A program made the translations under genes and the position numbers. DNA of 64,000 bases from Sphingorhabdus sp. EL138 (lineage in GTDB: Bacteria; Pseudomonadota; Alphaproteobacteria; Sphingomonadales; Sphingomonadaceae). The stretch is from assembly GCF_945890115.1 (NCBI RefSeq), contig NZ_CAMDCK010000009.1, positions 1 to 64,000 of the forward strand. The letters run 5' to 3'. Of the stretch, positions 51,774-60,361 are shown piece by piece (the stretch's first letter is position 1; each line of letters starts with the position of its first letter). The notes below the pieces were generated by a model. That model did no database searches and was not told the origin of the DNA. It saw nothing but the letters and a program-made list of their open reading frames with translations.

Positions 51774-53297
51774 ATGACTGTAATCATCCGCAATGCCGAC
51801 TTGATCGAAAGCGTGGCCGACGCGTTGCAATATATCAGCTATTTCCACCCGATGGATTATATCCGGGCCTTGGGCGACGCGTATGAAGCGGAGCAATCGC
51901 CTGCTGCCAAGGATGCCATCGCGCAAATCCTAACCAATAGCCGCATGTGCGCAGAGGGGCATCGCCCGATTTGCCAAGACACAGGTATCGTTAACGTTTT
52001 CGTCAAATGGGGCATGGATTGCCGTTTGGAAGACACATCCGCATCTTTGCAGGACGTGATCGATGAAGGCGTCCGCCGCGCCTATTTACACCCCGAAAAC
52101 AAGCTGCGCGCGTCGGTGCTTGCGGACCCAGCCTTTACGCGGCGCAATACCAAGGACAATACGCCGTGCGTCCTGCATGTCGACCTCGTCCCCGGCTCCA
52201 AAGTGTCCGTCGACGTTGCCGCCAAGGGTGGCGGCAGCGAGAATAAGTCGAAGTTCAAGATGATGAACCCGTCGGACAATATAGTGGATTGGGTTGTGGA
52301 GATGCTGCCGCAAATGGGCGCTGGTTGGTGCCCGCCCGGCATGTTGGGCATTGGCATTGGTGGCACAGCGGAACATTGCGTGTTGCTGGCCAAACAAGCG
52401 TTGATGGAACCCATCGACATGGGACCATTGAAGGCACGAGGTCCGCAGAACGACATTGAAGCCATGCGCATCGAGATTTTTGACAAGGTCAATGCGCTTG
52501 GCATTGGCGCGCAGGGGCTTGGCGGACTTTCCACGATATTGGATGTGAAGATCATGGATGCGCCATGTCATGCCGCAGGTAAGCCTGTTGCCATGATCCC
52601 CAATTGCGCCGCCACGCGCCATGCCCATTTCACATTGGATGGAGCTGGCCCTGCCTATCTGGAGGCGCCAAAGTTGGACGAATGGCCTAAGGTCGATTGG
52701 AAACCCGACGCAGCGGCAATCCGCGTTGATCTCGATACGCTCACGCCGGACGTCGTGGCGGGTTGGAAGCAAGGCGATCGCTTGCTGCTCAACGGCAAGA
52801 TGCTGACTGGCCGCGACGCCGCCCATAAGCGCATTGCCGATATGCTGGCCAAGGGAGAAGAACTGCCCGTCAGCTTCAAGGGCCGCATGATCTATTATGT
52901 AGGCCCGGTCGATCCGGTTGGCGAGGAAATTGTCGGGCCAGCAGGGCCAACAACTGCGACGCGCATGGACAAGTTCATGGATATGATGCTTGAGCAAGGC
53001 TTACTCGCCTGCGTTGGCAAGGCTGAACGCGGCCCCGCGGCAACGCAGGCCATCGCCAAGCGCAAGAGCGCCTATCTCATGGCCGTTGGCGGCGCTGCCT
53101 ATCTCGTCGCCCGCGCGATCAAGGGCAGCAAAGTCGTCGGCTTTGCAGATTTAGGCATGGAAGCCATTTACGAGTTTGAAGTGCAGGACTTCCCCGTCAC
53201 CGTTGCGGTCGATAGCGATGGCAACAATGTCCACCAATTAGCGCCCGCTTATTGGCAAAAGCGGATTAAGGATGAAGGTTTGTTGCAGGGAGTCTAG
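51774..53297 (+). CDS. Class I fumarate hydratase, iron-sulfur type
   Basis: The 507-residue enzyme interconverts fumarate and malate in the TCA cycle. ICQDTGIVNVFVKWG carries the first cluster Cys, GIGIGGTAEHC the second, and PNCAATRHAHF the third, matching oxygen-sensitive 4Fe-4S fumarases (FumA/FumB type). The C-terminal domain has MIYYVGPVDPVGEEIVGPAGPTTATRMD. ATG at 51774 follows GGGGCC. It stands alone and faces the FKBP gene convergently. Confidence 0.95.
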   Translation: MTVIIRNADLIESVADALQYISYFHPMDYIRALGDAYEAEQSPAAKDAIAQILTNSRMCAEGHRPICQDTGIVNVFVKWGMDCRLEDTSASLQDVIDEGVRRAYLHPENKLRASVLADPAFTRRNTKDNTPCVLHVDLVPGSKVSVDVAAKGGGSENKSKFKMMNPSDNIVDWVVEMLPQMGAGWCPPGMLGIGIGGTAEHCVLLAKQALMEPIDMGPLKARGPQNDIEAMRIEIFDKVNALGIGAQGLGGLSTILDVKIMDAPCHAAGKPVAMIPNCAATRHAHFTLDGAGPAYLEAPKLDEWPKVDWKPDAAAIRVDLDTLTPDVVAGWKQGDRLLLNGKMLTGRDAAHKRIADMLAKGEELPVSFKGRMIYYVGPVDPVGEEIVGPAGPTTATRMDKFMDMMLEQGLLACVGKAERGPAATQAIAKRKSAYLMAVGGAAYLVARAIKGSKVVGFADLGMEAIYEFEVQDFPVTVAVDSDGNNVHQLAPAYWQKRIKDEGLLQGV

Positions 53298-53320
53298 GGC
53301 CTGGCCCTAAGCCCCCGCAA

Positions 53321-53944
53321 TTACTGACCGCGCATTTGGGCGTCAATTTGGGCCTGAATTTCGGGTGGTAGGCCTTGGGGTGCGCCGCCGGCTTGGCCGC
53401 CTGCGCCGCCTTGTTGCTGCTGCATCTCCTGCATCTGCTTTTGCATTGCTTCGATCTCGGCGCGCGACTTGAACTCGAGCAGCTCGACATCGAATGTCAG
53501 TTCGCTTCCACCGGGAATGGCGACTTCGCCTGTCTGCGGGTTGCGCTGATCCTCTGGGCCATAGCCAAGCTCAGCTGGAATCCACAGGCGATATTTACCG
53601 CCGCGCTGCATGATTTTTAGGCCTTCCGAAAAGCCGGGGACGACGCCCGTTACAGGAAAGCCAGCTTGCGGGTTTTGGTCAAAAACCGTGCCGTCCTTCA
53701 ACATGCCCTTATAACTCACAAGGACCACGTCATTGTCCGTAGGGTTGGGGCCTTCGCCAGCTTCCATGATTTTGTAGCGCAGGCCAGATGGCGTTGTCGT
53801 CACATCACCAAATTCCTGCCGCACGTCGCTGGTTCCCCAATAGGCCAAGCCGCCACCGGCCGCGAGAACCAACGCAATCGCCGCCCAATATTTGGTGAGC
53901 GAACCTTTTTTAAGAGGCTGAATGGGAACGGCGGTGACAGACAT
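53321..53944 (-). CDS. FKBP-type peptidyl-prolyl isomerase
   Basis: The 207-residue protein is anchored by an N-terminal helix (residues 19-36). An FKBP domain follows (GLRYKIMEAGEGPNPTDNDVVLVSYKGMLKDGTVFDQ, ELGYGPEDQRNP, LTFDVELLEF). A Gln/Gly/Ala-rich coiled tail (MQKQMQEMQQQQGGAGGQAGG) ends the protein. It would assist folding at the periplasmic face of the inner membrane. Confidence 0.92.
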   Translation of the reverse strand: MSVTAVPIQPLKKGSLTKYWAAIALVLAAGGGLAYWGTSDVRQEFGDVTTTPSGLRYKIMEAGEGPNPTDNDVVLVSYKGMLKDGTVFDQNPQAGFPVTGVVPGFSEGLKIMQRGGKYRLWIPAELGYGPEDQRNPQTGEVAIPGGSELTFDVELLEFKSRAEIEAMQKQMQEMQQQQGGAGGQAGGAPQGLPPEIQAQIDAQMRGQ

Positions 53945-54007
53945 GCAGAAATTCCTATTGGCTGGGTTGCGCGCTAACTAGCAGAAAGCGGCGCGGTTTC
54001 TAGACAC

Positions 54008-54034
54008 AAAAAAAGCGCCGATGAAAGGCGCTTT
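54008..54034 (-). terminator. Rho-independent terminator of rpsU
   Basis: On the minus strand the stem AAAGCGCC/GGCGCTTT (54027-54034 with 54012-54019) has a 7-base loop and runs into a stretch of T. It lies 23 bases after the rpsU stop. Confidence 0.88.
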
Positions 54035-54056
54035 CCTTGTTGTAGAGTGCAGACGC

Positions 54057-54263
54057 TTATTTCGCGCCGTCACGTTCCTGTTGCTTACGCTCCATCTTGC
54101 GGGCGCGACGGACAGCAGCAGCCTTTTCACGGGCACGCTTTTCCGATGGCTTTTCAAAATGACGACGAAGCTTCATTTCGCGATACACGCCTTCACGCTG
54201 CAGCTTTTTCTTCAGCGCGCGTAGGGCCTGATCAACATTATTATCGCGAACCATGATTTGCAT
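54057..54263 (-). CDS. rpsU: 30S ribosomal protein S21
   Basis: The 68-residue basic protein matches S21: [48 protein letters not shown]. It binds near the anti-Shine-Dalgarno region of the small subunit. The start at 54263 (MQIMVRDN) or 54254 (MVRDN) is plausible; the open frame to 54293 has no ribosome site. It is a single gene with its own terminator. Confidence 0.95.
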   Translation of the reverse strand: MQIMVRDNNVDQALRALKKKLQREGVYREMKLRRHFEKPSEKRAREKAAAVRRARKMERKQQERDGAK

Positions 54264-54543
54264 AAAAAACTCAACTCCGCATCGAATCGGCAAAATGGCT
54301 TAAAACTGCCACTTTGAAAGGCTAAAAACAAAAAAAGCCGCGCTCACAGCCGGCGTGTTGATGTGGCCCCTACCTATGTCGCCTCCAAATATCAAGCGGA
54401 AATGGCGCTTTTTGCGGGCTTGGTTGCTATCTTGGCGCGGTAACCAGCAAGAAAATTATCAGCACTTGTCGAATCGCCTAATACTTGCCCTCACGCCTTG
54501 TTCGTTTCATAATGCAACGCAACTGAGGAGCAGGAGAGAGCAT

Positions 54544-55308
54544 ATGGCCACCCAATTAAAGTCGAATAGCAAATATAGCGAGGCGGAATGGACTGCGCGG
54601 CAAGAGCTTGCGGCCTGTTACCGGATATTTTCGATGTTCGGCTGGGATGAGCTTGTGTTCAACCACATTACGGTCAAAGTGCCTGACGAGGACGGCGCGT
54701 TTTTGATTAATCCTTATGGCATGCATTTCGGTGAAATTACCGCGTCGAGCCTCATCAAAATCGATATTGATGGCAACAAGATGGACGTTGATAACCCGTG
54801 GCATGTGAACAAAGCGGGCTTTGTCCAGCACAGCCTGTTCCATCGCACCTTGCCGGACGCACATGCGATCATCCACACGCACACCACCGCAACCGTAGCG
54901 GTATGCAGCCTTGAGGGCGGCTTGCAGCCTGTGAACTTCTACGCATGCAATTTCATCGGCCAATTGGCCTATCATGACTTTGAAGGCGTTACCGTGCGCG
55001 AAGAAGAGGGCGCGCGGTTGGTCGAGCATCTCGGCGACAAGCGGATATTGATGCTGCGCAACCATGGCCCTGTCGTCATGGGCAAGACGCTCACTGATGC
55101 CTTTATCAAATATTGGGCGCTCCAGCGCGCGTGCGAGCATCAGATGGCCACGCTGCAAATGGGTAATCCGATCATGGTATCGCCAGAGGTAATCGCCGTG
55201 CATCAGCGCGATTTGTATATGGCATCGCCTCCCGGCGGATCGGGCCGCGTTGAATTTGACGCGATGGTGCGCAAGGTGGACCAAATCGACAAAAGCTGGC
55301 GGGATTAA
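54544..55308 (+). CDS. Class II aldolase/adducin family protein
   Basis: The 254-residue protein has the class II aldolase fold: GWDELVFNHITVKVP, zinc-binding IIHTHTTATVAV (two His) and LRNHGPVVMG (third His). Catalytic Glu is expected near GMHFGE. Substrates range from sugar phosphates to methylthioribulose; none can be chosen here. ATG at 54544 follows GGAGAGAG. The frame is open to 54355, but that stretch has no coding look. It ends just before a repeat that leads into the next gene. Confidence 0.9.
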   Translation: MATQLKSNSKYSEAEWTARQELAACYRIFSMFGWDELVFNHITVKVPDEDGAFLINPYGMHFGEITASSLIKIDIDGNKMDVDNPWHVNKAGFVQHSLFHRTLPDAHAIIHTHTTATVAVCSLEGGLQPVNFYACNFIGQLAYHDFEGVTVREEEGARLVEHLGDKRILMLRNHGPVVMGKTLTDAFIKYWALQRACEHQMATLQMGNPIMVSPEVIAVHQRDLYMASPPGGSGRVEFDAMVRKVDQIDKSWRD

Positions 55309-55320
55309 GATTGTGGGCAT

Positions 55321-55415
55321 CCCCCTCCCGCTTGCGGGAGGGGTTAGGGGAGGGTAGAACCATAAAATGATACCGCGACACGCCCTCCCCCGTCCCCTCC
55401 CGCAAGCGGGAGGGG
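55321..55415. repeat. Inverted pair of hairpin repeats (BIME-like)
   Basis: Two copies of a 20-base hairpin with arms CCCCTCCCGC and GCGGGAGGGG (55322-55343 and 55394-55415) lie in opposite orientation. Each is flanked by a related GGGGAGGG block on its inner side. The right copy ends five bases before the ATG of the 2Fe-2S gene and provides its ribosome site. A shorter relative with a CCCCTTGCGGGGG core lies between nrdA and nrdB at about 49003. Confidence 0.85.
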
Positions 55416-55419
55416 AGTG

Positions 55420-55959
55420 ATGACCAAATTCACCGTCAACGACCGCCCCGTCCAATATAAAATGGACCCGCAAACACCCTTATTGTGGGCGTTGCGCGAT
55501 GCGTCCAACTTGACGGGCACCAAATATGGCTGCGGCGTTGGCGATTGCGGTGCATGCATGGTTGAAATTGATGGTGAGGCTATCCGCTCCTGCCTTGTGA
55601 CCATATCTGAGGCCGAGGGGCGCTTTGTCACAACGATAGAGGGCCTGAGCCGTGACCGGAGCCATCCGTTGCAACAGGCGTTTGTGGCCAGCAATGTCCC
55701 GCAATGTGGCTTTTGTATTTCCGGCGTCATCATGGCGGCGTCGGTGTTGCTGAAGAAAAACAGTAATCCTACCGATGCTGAAATTGACACCGCGATCACC
55801 AACCTGTGCCGTTGCGGCATTTACCCACGGTTGCGCGGCGCGATCAAACGTGCGGGCCGAGTCATGCGCGGCGAAGAACGCATCGCCGCCGCCCCACCGC
55901 CGGGTATAACGCCTGAGGATGCAGCGCGCGCTGTGCCCGCGCTGACGGTTCCGAAATAA
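55420..55959 (+). CDS. 2Fe-2S subunit of a xanthine-oxidase-family enzyme
   Basis: The 179-residue protein has two [2Fe-2S] domains: plant ferredoxin-like Cys set CGVGDCGACMV...CLV at the N-terminus and helical CGFCISGV...LCRCGIYPRLR at the C-terminus. It is the electron-transfer subunit of enzymes such as isoquinoline 1-oxidoreductase. The molybdopterin subunit is not adjacent, so it is either encoded elsewhere or lost. The ATG at 55420 has its Shine-Dalgarno GGAGGGGA inside the repeat at 55394-55415. Confidence 0.92.
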   Translation: MTKFTVNDRPVQYKMDPQTPLLWALRDASNLTGTKYGCGVGDCGACMVEIDGEAIRSCLVTISEAEGRFVTTIEGLSRDRSHPLQQAFVASNVPQCGFCISGVIMAASVLLKKNSNPTDAEIDTAITNLCRCGIYPRLRGAIKRAGRVMRGEERIAAAPPPGITPEDAARAVPALTVPK

Positions 55960-55963
55960 GGAC

Positions 55964-56548
55964 TCAGCCCTCCAGTTCGATATCCCAGTATAACCAGTCG
56001 TGCCATGTTTCATGCAGATGGTTCGGCGGAAACGCGCGGCCCCGGTCTTGCAACTGCCAGCTTGTCGGCCGGATCGCCGCCATGTTAAGTTGCATATGCG
56101 CCTGCTTAGGCGTGCGGCCGCCCTTTTTAAGGTTGCAGTGCAAACAGGCGGTGGTGACATTTTCCCAACTGGTAATGCCGCCCAAGCGACGCGGGACGAT
56201 ATGGTCAAAGGTCAGATTGTCGCCCGACCCGCAATATTGACATTCGAACTTGTCGCGCAGGAACAGGTTAAAACGGGTGAATGCAGGATATTCCGACGGC
56301 TTCACATATTGGCGCAGCGCAATCACCGACGGAATTTTCATGTCCAGACTTGGACTATGCACATGCCGGTCATAGTTGGAGACAATGTCGACCTTGTCCA
56401 GGAAAACCGCCTTAATCGCGGCCTGCCACGGCCACAGGCTTAGCGGATAATAGCTTAAGGGCGTGTAATCCGCGTTCAGCACAAGCGCAGGACAGTTCTC
56501 CGGGTGCCTTGCCCGGCCCGCCGCCTCGAAAGTTCCGGTATGCAACAT
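55964..56548 (-). CDS. HNH endonuclease family protein
   Basis: The 194-residue protein has an HNH motif with zinc knuckles: CQYCGSGDNLTFDHIVPRRLGG, then ENVTTACLHCNLKKGGRTP. The first 70 residues (LVLNADYTPLSYYPLSLWPWQAAI) are the conserved N-terminus of a widespread bacterial HNH family. The cellular job is unknown; it is not next to a restriction system. It ends 5 bases from the convergent 2Fe-2S gene. Confidence 0.92.
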   Translation of the reverse strand: MLHTGTFEAAGRARHPENCPALVLNADYTPLSYYPLSLWPWQAAIKAVFLDKVDIVSNYDRHVHSPSLDMKIPSVIALRQYVKPSEYPAFTRFNLFLRDKFECQYCGSGDNLTFDHIVPRRLGGITSWENVTTACLHCNLKKGGRTPKQAHMQLNMAAIRPTSWQLQDRGRAFPPNHLHETWHDWLYWDIELEG

Positions 56549-56690
56549 CAGTGGAACCCTACTCCCTTTTTATCAAACATGCGTTAAGCATATTAGCATT
56601 ACAGCATTCTGACAGTCGCCAACCTATTTACACATATTGTAACGTCAAGTGGCTAAAGCTACCGAATGTGGTATTATTGGGGAAATTTTT

Positions 56691-57593
56691 TTGACGGCTT
56701 TAGACTTCATCCATTCCTATCTGGGCCAGACCGTGGAGCCGAAGGGTCCGGTGGTCACCAGATTTGCCCCGAGTCCCAATGGGCAGTTGCATCTGGGCCA
56801 TGCCTTTTCGGCGCTATGTGCCCGTGAATTCGCGCGCGCTTTTGGGGGTCAGTTTCGCCTTCGGATCGAGGATATTGACGGGACGCGCAGTCGGCCCGAG
56901 CATGTTCAGGCGATCCTTGCCGATATGCAGTGGCTTGGGCTTGCGCAAGACGGCGATGTGCAGTTCCAATCGCAACATACCGACCGTTATGTGGCCGCGC
57001 GTGACCGGCTGAACGCCGCTGGCCTATTATATCGCTGCGGCTGCACCAGAGGCGACATCGCCGAAGCGTTAAAGCATAAGGCGGTACCCCATGGCCCCGA
57101 CGGTCCGCATTATCCCGGCACCTGCCGGGACCAGCCCTTTGTGGGAGATGCTCCATTTAGCTGGCGCCTCGACATAAAAAAGGCCGTGGACTTGGTAGGC
57201 CCGCTGTTGTGGATGGATTTGGCGGCGGGACAGCAGTTTGCAGACCCAATGGCCTTTGGCGATGTTATATTATGGCGCAAGGACGTGCCGGCATCTTATC
57301 ATCTCGCCGCGACCGTTGACGATGCCGTTGATGGTATAACCTATGTGGTGCGCGGCAAGGATCTGTTCGCTTATACCGCCATTCATCGGCTGCTGCAGAA
57401 GTTGCTCGATTTACCGGAGCCAGTCTATTGGCATCATCGGCTTTTGCTGGATAGCGCGGATGAAAAACTGGCCAAGAGCAAATCCTCACCGGCTTTGTCC
57501 GCCCGCCGTTTGGCAGGCGAAAGCGGAAAGGAACTTATGGATAATTTGCGTCACCGAACGCTTCCGCTTGGAATTTCCTTATCGGATGCTTAG
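56691..57593 (+). CDS. gluQ: Glutamyl-Q tRNA(Asp) synthetase
   Basis: GluQRS attaches glutamate to the queuosine base of tRNA-Asp. The ~300-residue protein resembles the catalytic half of glutamyl-tRNA synthetase, with HLGHAF (HIGH), a zinc site CGC...YPGTC and KLAKSK in place of KMSKS. There is no anticodon-binding domain. The start is probably TTG 56691 with GGGG 9 bases upstream; the frame is open to a GTG at 56649, which lacks a clear ribosome site. Confidence 0.92.
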   Translation: MTALDFIHSYLGQTVEPKGPVVTRFAPSPNGQLHLGHAFSALCAREFARAFGGQFRLRIEDIDGTRSRPEHVQAILADMQWLGLAQDGDVQFQSQHTDRYVAARDRLNAAGLLYRCGCTRGDIAEALKHKAVPHGPDGPHYPGTCRDQPFVGDAPFSWRLDIKKAVDLVGPLLWMDLAAGQQFADPMAFGDVILWRKDVPASYHLAATVDDAVDGITYVVRGKDLFAYTAIHRLLQKLLDLPEPVYWHHRLLLDSADEKLAKSKSSPALSARRLAGESGKELMDNLRHRTLPLGISLSDA

Positions 57594-57636
57594 ATAGGGG
57601 CAACGGGGTATTGGCCCTGAACAAGGACTTCTCCCG

Positions 57637-57864
57637 ATGACTATATTGTTGGTTCTTCTCATCATTGGCGCAGCTGGTGCTGTTGCCTTCGCATTAATCC
57701 GCGGATTGCATGCTTTTGCCAATCTGCGTCCGGCAGATGTGGACGAAACGGGCCTACCTAAATCCCTGACTGTGCAAAACAAGATGATGTTTGCACGGGT
57801 GAAATGGCAGTTCATCACCGTCGTGTTGATTGCTGTTTTGGTACTTGTTGCCGGTTCGCAATAA
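57637..57864 (+). CDS. Small two-span membrane protein, HIG1-like
   Basis: The 75-residue protein has two membrane helices (3-22 and 55-72) joined by a polar linker with QNKMMFARVKWQ, which resembles the HIG1 motif. Related mitochondrial proteins help assemble respiratory supercomplexes. The similarity is short, so the label is tentative. It ends 11 bases before the adenosyltransferase gene. Confidence 0.8.
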   Translation: MTILLVLLIIGAAGAVAFALIRGLHAFANLRPADVDETGLPKSLTVQNKMMFARVKWQFITVVLIAVLVLVAGSQ

Positions 57865-57875
57865 GCAGAGCGATC

Positions 57876-58457
57876 ATGGTTAAGCTCAACAAAATTTACA
57901 CCCGGACGGGTGACGATGGCACAACGGGCCTTGTCGACGGCTCACGTGTGTCGAAAACGGATTCACGGTTGCATGCGATTGGCGAAGTCGATGAAACCAA
58001 TTGCGCGCTGGGCGTTGCGATCCAGTCGCTTGCGGCGGATGAGGGGGATACCCCTTTGGTGCAGGAACTGCGCCGCATTCAAAATGATCTGTTCGATTTG
58101 GGCGCAGATATTGCGACGCCGGGGGAGAGTTTCGAACCTTCACCGATGGAGCTACGGATAATTGCGTCTCAGGTTGAATGGCTGGAGGCGGCGATTGATA
58201 ATGCCAATGCGCAACTTCCGCCGCTGACCAGTTTCATCTTGCCGGGCGGCAGTTTACCAGCGGCACAAATGCATATGGCGCGGGTAACGTCGCGTCGGGC
58301 CGAGCGCGCACTGGTTGCCGCATCGCTTGAAGTGGCGATCAACCCGCAAGCGTTGCATTACCTGAACCGTCTGTCCGACTATCTCTTCACTTTGTGCCGT
58401 TTAATCAACGCAACACGAGGCGGCGATATTTTGTGGGTACCAGGCGCATCGCGCTAA
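57876..58457 (+). CDS. Cob(I)alamin adenosyltransferase, PduO type
   Basis: The 193-residue enzyme transfers the adenosyl group of ATP to cobalamin. YTRTGDDGTTGLVDGSRVSKTD is the ATP-binding N-terminus; GEVDETNCALG and RRAERALVAASL...YLNRLSDYLFTLCR are the other conserved helices, including the RRxE motif. ATG at 57876 gives the family start MVKLNKIYTRTG; the frame is open back into the previous gene. No other cobalamin gene is in the window, so the cofactor may be imported. Confidence 0.94.
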   Translation: MVKLNKIYTRTGDDGTTGLVDGSRVSKTDSRLHAIGEVDETNCALGVAIQSLAADEGDTPLVQELRRIQNDLFDLGADIATPGESFEPSPMELRIIASQVEWLEAAIDNANAQLPPLTSFILPGGSLPAAQMHMARVTSRRAERALVAASLEVAINPQALHYLNRLSDYLFTLCRLINATRGGDILWVPGASR

Positions 58458-58523
58458 GCAGCCGGAGGACGGCTTTTGCGGGCATGTCAAAATGGGCGGA
58501 TCGTTTGGCCCTTCATGCATTGA

Positions 58524-59378
58524 TTACCGGTTACGCCCGCACGGCCCTAACGATTCAATAACAAAGCTGTAGTCGGCCTGCGCGCGGGCGGTATCTGCCT
58601 TCGACGCGCCTTCAACACGGTCAGCAGGCAGAGCGCGCGGAAGACCGCATGCCAAGCGATACCATAACAAGGTCATACGCTGCGGCGCGGTTGCAGATGC
58701 GTCAATGACTTCGGCTGTTGAGACGGCCCATATTTTTTGCTGGCCCGGGCGGCTCAATATGGTGAGCGATAGCGGCTGATCATTGTCCGTTTTTACGAAA
58801 ATCTGCGTTTCGCCTTCCCCCAATACGGTCCCCACGCTGTGGAAGGCGCTGCTCACGCTGGTAATGCGGCGCGGAGCGTTAACTTGGACAGCCTCTTTCG
58901 TGATGGCCCGCACGAGCGCATCGTTAGTGGTGCTAAATAAAGCCAACGCATTTGGCCGTGCCAGTTGAACCTCGCTAGGTCGACCGGTCACCTGTCGACC
59001 AAATAGATATATGCGCTGTTTTTGCAGTTTGGGAATTTTACCCTTCGCGTTTTTGGGCACATCGAGCAAGAAACGCACGCGCGGCGTTATACCGCCTTCG
59101 CCACGAATCAATGCCATGACGTCGGCCTCTACCAGCACGCGTTCGAACGAAGTTGGGACACCTGAGGTCTGTTCAGCCGACAGTTTTCGGACATTTCGAA
59201 CGGTCACATCGACAATAAGTGGCGATATCACCACCAAATCGGCAATATCTGCATAGCTTGCCGTATCGGCTTCGATGACAAAGGAAGGCGGCAGGTCAAG
59301 TGGTGCTTGTGCCAAATTTGCCGAGCTTAGGCCCAGTAAAATCAAGCATAAACCCGTTTTTGCAGGAACGAATCGCAT
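58524..59378 (-). CDS. Secreted protein of unknown function
   Basis: The 284-residue protein begins with a signal peptide (TGLCLILLGLSSANLAQA). The body is beta-rich and includes DLVVISPLIVDVTVR and RVRFLLDVPKNAKGK. A C-terminal Cys pair (YRLACGLPR...LGPCGRNR) could form a disulfide. I recall uncharacterised sphingomonad proteins of this kind but no function. It stands between the adenosyltransferase and tonB, transcribed away from tonB across a 253-base gap. Confidence 0.8.
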   Translation of the reverse strand: MRFVPAKTGLCLILLGLSSANLAQAPLDLPPSFVIEADTASYADIADLVVISPLIVDVTVRNVRKLSAEQTSGVPTSFERVLVEADVMALIRGEGGITPRVRFLLDVPKNAKGKIPKLQKQRIYLFGRQVTGRPSEVQLARPNALALFSTTNDALVRAITKEAVQVNAPRRITSVSSAFHSVGTVLGEGETQIFVKTDNDQPLSLTILSRPGQQKIWAVSTAEVIDASATAPQRMTLLWYRLACGLPRALPADRVEGASKADTARAQADYSFVIESLGPCGRNR

Positions 59379-59631
59379 TCATTATCCCTTTCCTTGGTCG
59401 TCCGTGAACGTGCTTGAGCCCTCTATCACATTATAGAATTTTGCCTACCCATCCATGAATTGCGTCTTAATCGCAGAATCCGGATTGCTAGGCCGGTTAG
59501 GGTTGGCTAATGCAGCGGTGAATCGAGCAAAAAAAAACAGAATTCGATATCGTTGGGGTTCAGCAGGGGTGTGTGTAAGCATACTTCTACATTGTACTGT
59601 TTTGTTTTGAAGGTAGGAGAGTTGTTTCCGC

Positions 59632-60282
59632 ATGGCATATGCTGATCAAGATGGGATGAGCACGAACCGTTTGGTTTCTGTCATCATTGTTATCCTACTT
59701 CACGCTTTCCTCGGTTATGCCTTGGTCACGGGTCTTGCGTATGACGCGGTCACGATCATCAAGGAAAAGATGACCGTTGTAGACGTGAAGGAAGAAGAGC
59801 CACCCGAAGAAGAAGAGCCACCACCCGAGCCCGAAAAGCAGATCGAGCCACCAGTGGTCTCGCCTCCGCCATTGGTGCAAACGGTAACGCCGCCGCCAAC
59901 GATTCGTACCGTTGCTACGCCGCCACCTTCTGCGCCAATCGTGCCTACGGCTGCACCACCTGCACCACCTCCTCCGGCACCAGCAGGCCCAACCTCTGAC
60001 GCAAAGGCACGGGGTAATCCTGGCAACTGGGCCAACACGAACGATTATCCGTCGCGCGCGTTGCAACAGGAGCGTGAAGGGACCACGAGTTTCCGTGTAA
60101 CGATCGGTGTCGATGGTCGCGTCATTGACTGCGTGGTTACCCAGTCCAGCGGTCACGACGATTTGGATGCGGCCACATGCTCCAACGTGAAGCGTCGCGC
60201 ACGCTTTGAACCCGCCGTTCGCAACGGTGAAAAGGTTCAAGGCTCTTATTCGAACCGCGTACGGTGGCAGATACCGAAATGA
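59632..60282 (+). CDS. tonB: Energy transducer TonB
   Basis: The 216-residue protein has one N-terminal helix (LVSVIIVILLHAFLGYALVTGLAY), a Pro/Glu-rich periplasm-spanning region (PPEEEEPPPEPEKQ) and a C-terminal TonB domain (YPSRALQQEREGTTSFRVTIGVDGRV, then FEPAVRNG). It couples the inner-membrane proton motive force to outer-membrane TonB receptors, which are numerous in sphingomonads. The ATG at 59632 gives MAYADQDGMSTN, a typical family start. A terminator at 60289 separates it from exbB. Confidence 0.95.
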   Translation: MAYADQDGMSTNRLVSVIIVILLHAFLGYALVTGLAYDAVTIIKEKMTVVDVKEEEPPEEEEPPPEPEKQIEPPVVSPPPLVQTVTPPPTIRTVATPPPSAPIVPTAAPPAPPPPAPAGPTSDAKARGNPGNWANTNDYPSRALQQEREGTTSFRVTIGVDGRVIDCVVTQSSGHDDLDAATCSNVKRRARFEPAVRNGEKVQGSYSNRVRWQIPK

Positions 60283-60288
60283 TTTTAC

Positions 60289-60327
60289 GACCCGGCAAAG
60301 GGTGAGCCTTCGCGCCGGGTCTTTTTT
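60289..60327 (+). terminator. Terminator between tonB and exbB
   Basis: GACCCGGC (60289-60296) pairs with GCCGGGTC (60314-60321), followed by six T residues. It should reduce or stop transcription from tonB into exbB, allowing different levels of the two products. Confidence 0.88.
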
Positions 60328-60361
60328 GCTAGATAGTTCTATTTTTTGAGAGGTAGTTAAA

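Noticed and set aside
52086-52997. A 303-codon minus-strand frame inside the fumarase gene
   Set aside because: Shadow frame; the plus-strand product is an unmistakable fumarase.
54556-55473. A 305-codon minus-strand frame across the aldolase gene and repeat
   Set aside because: Antisense to a clear class II aldolase and passes through the hairpin repeats.
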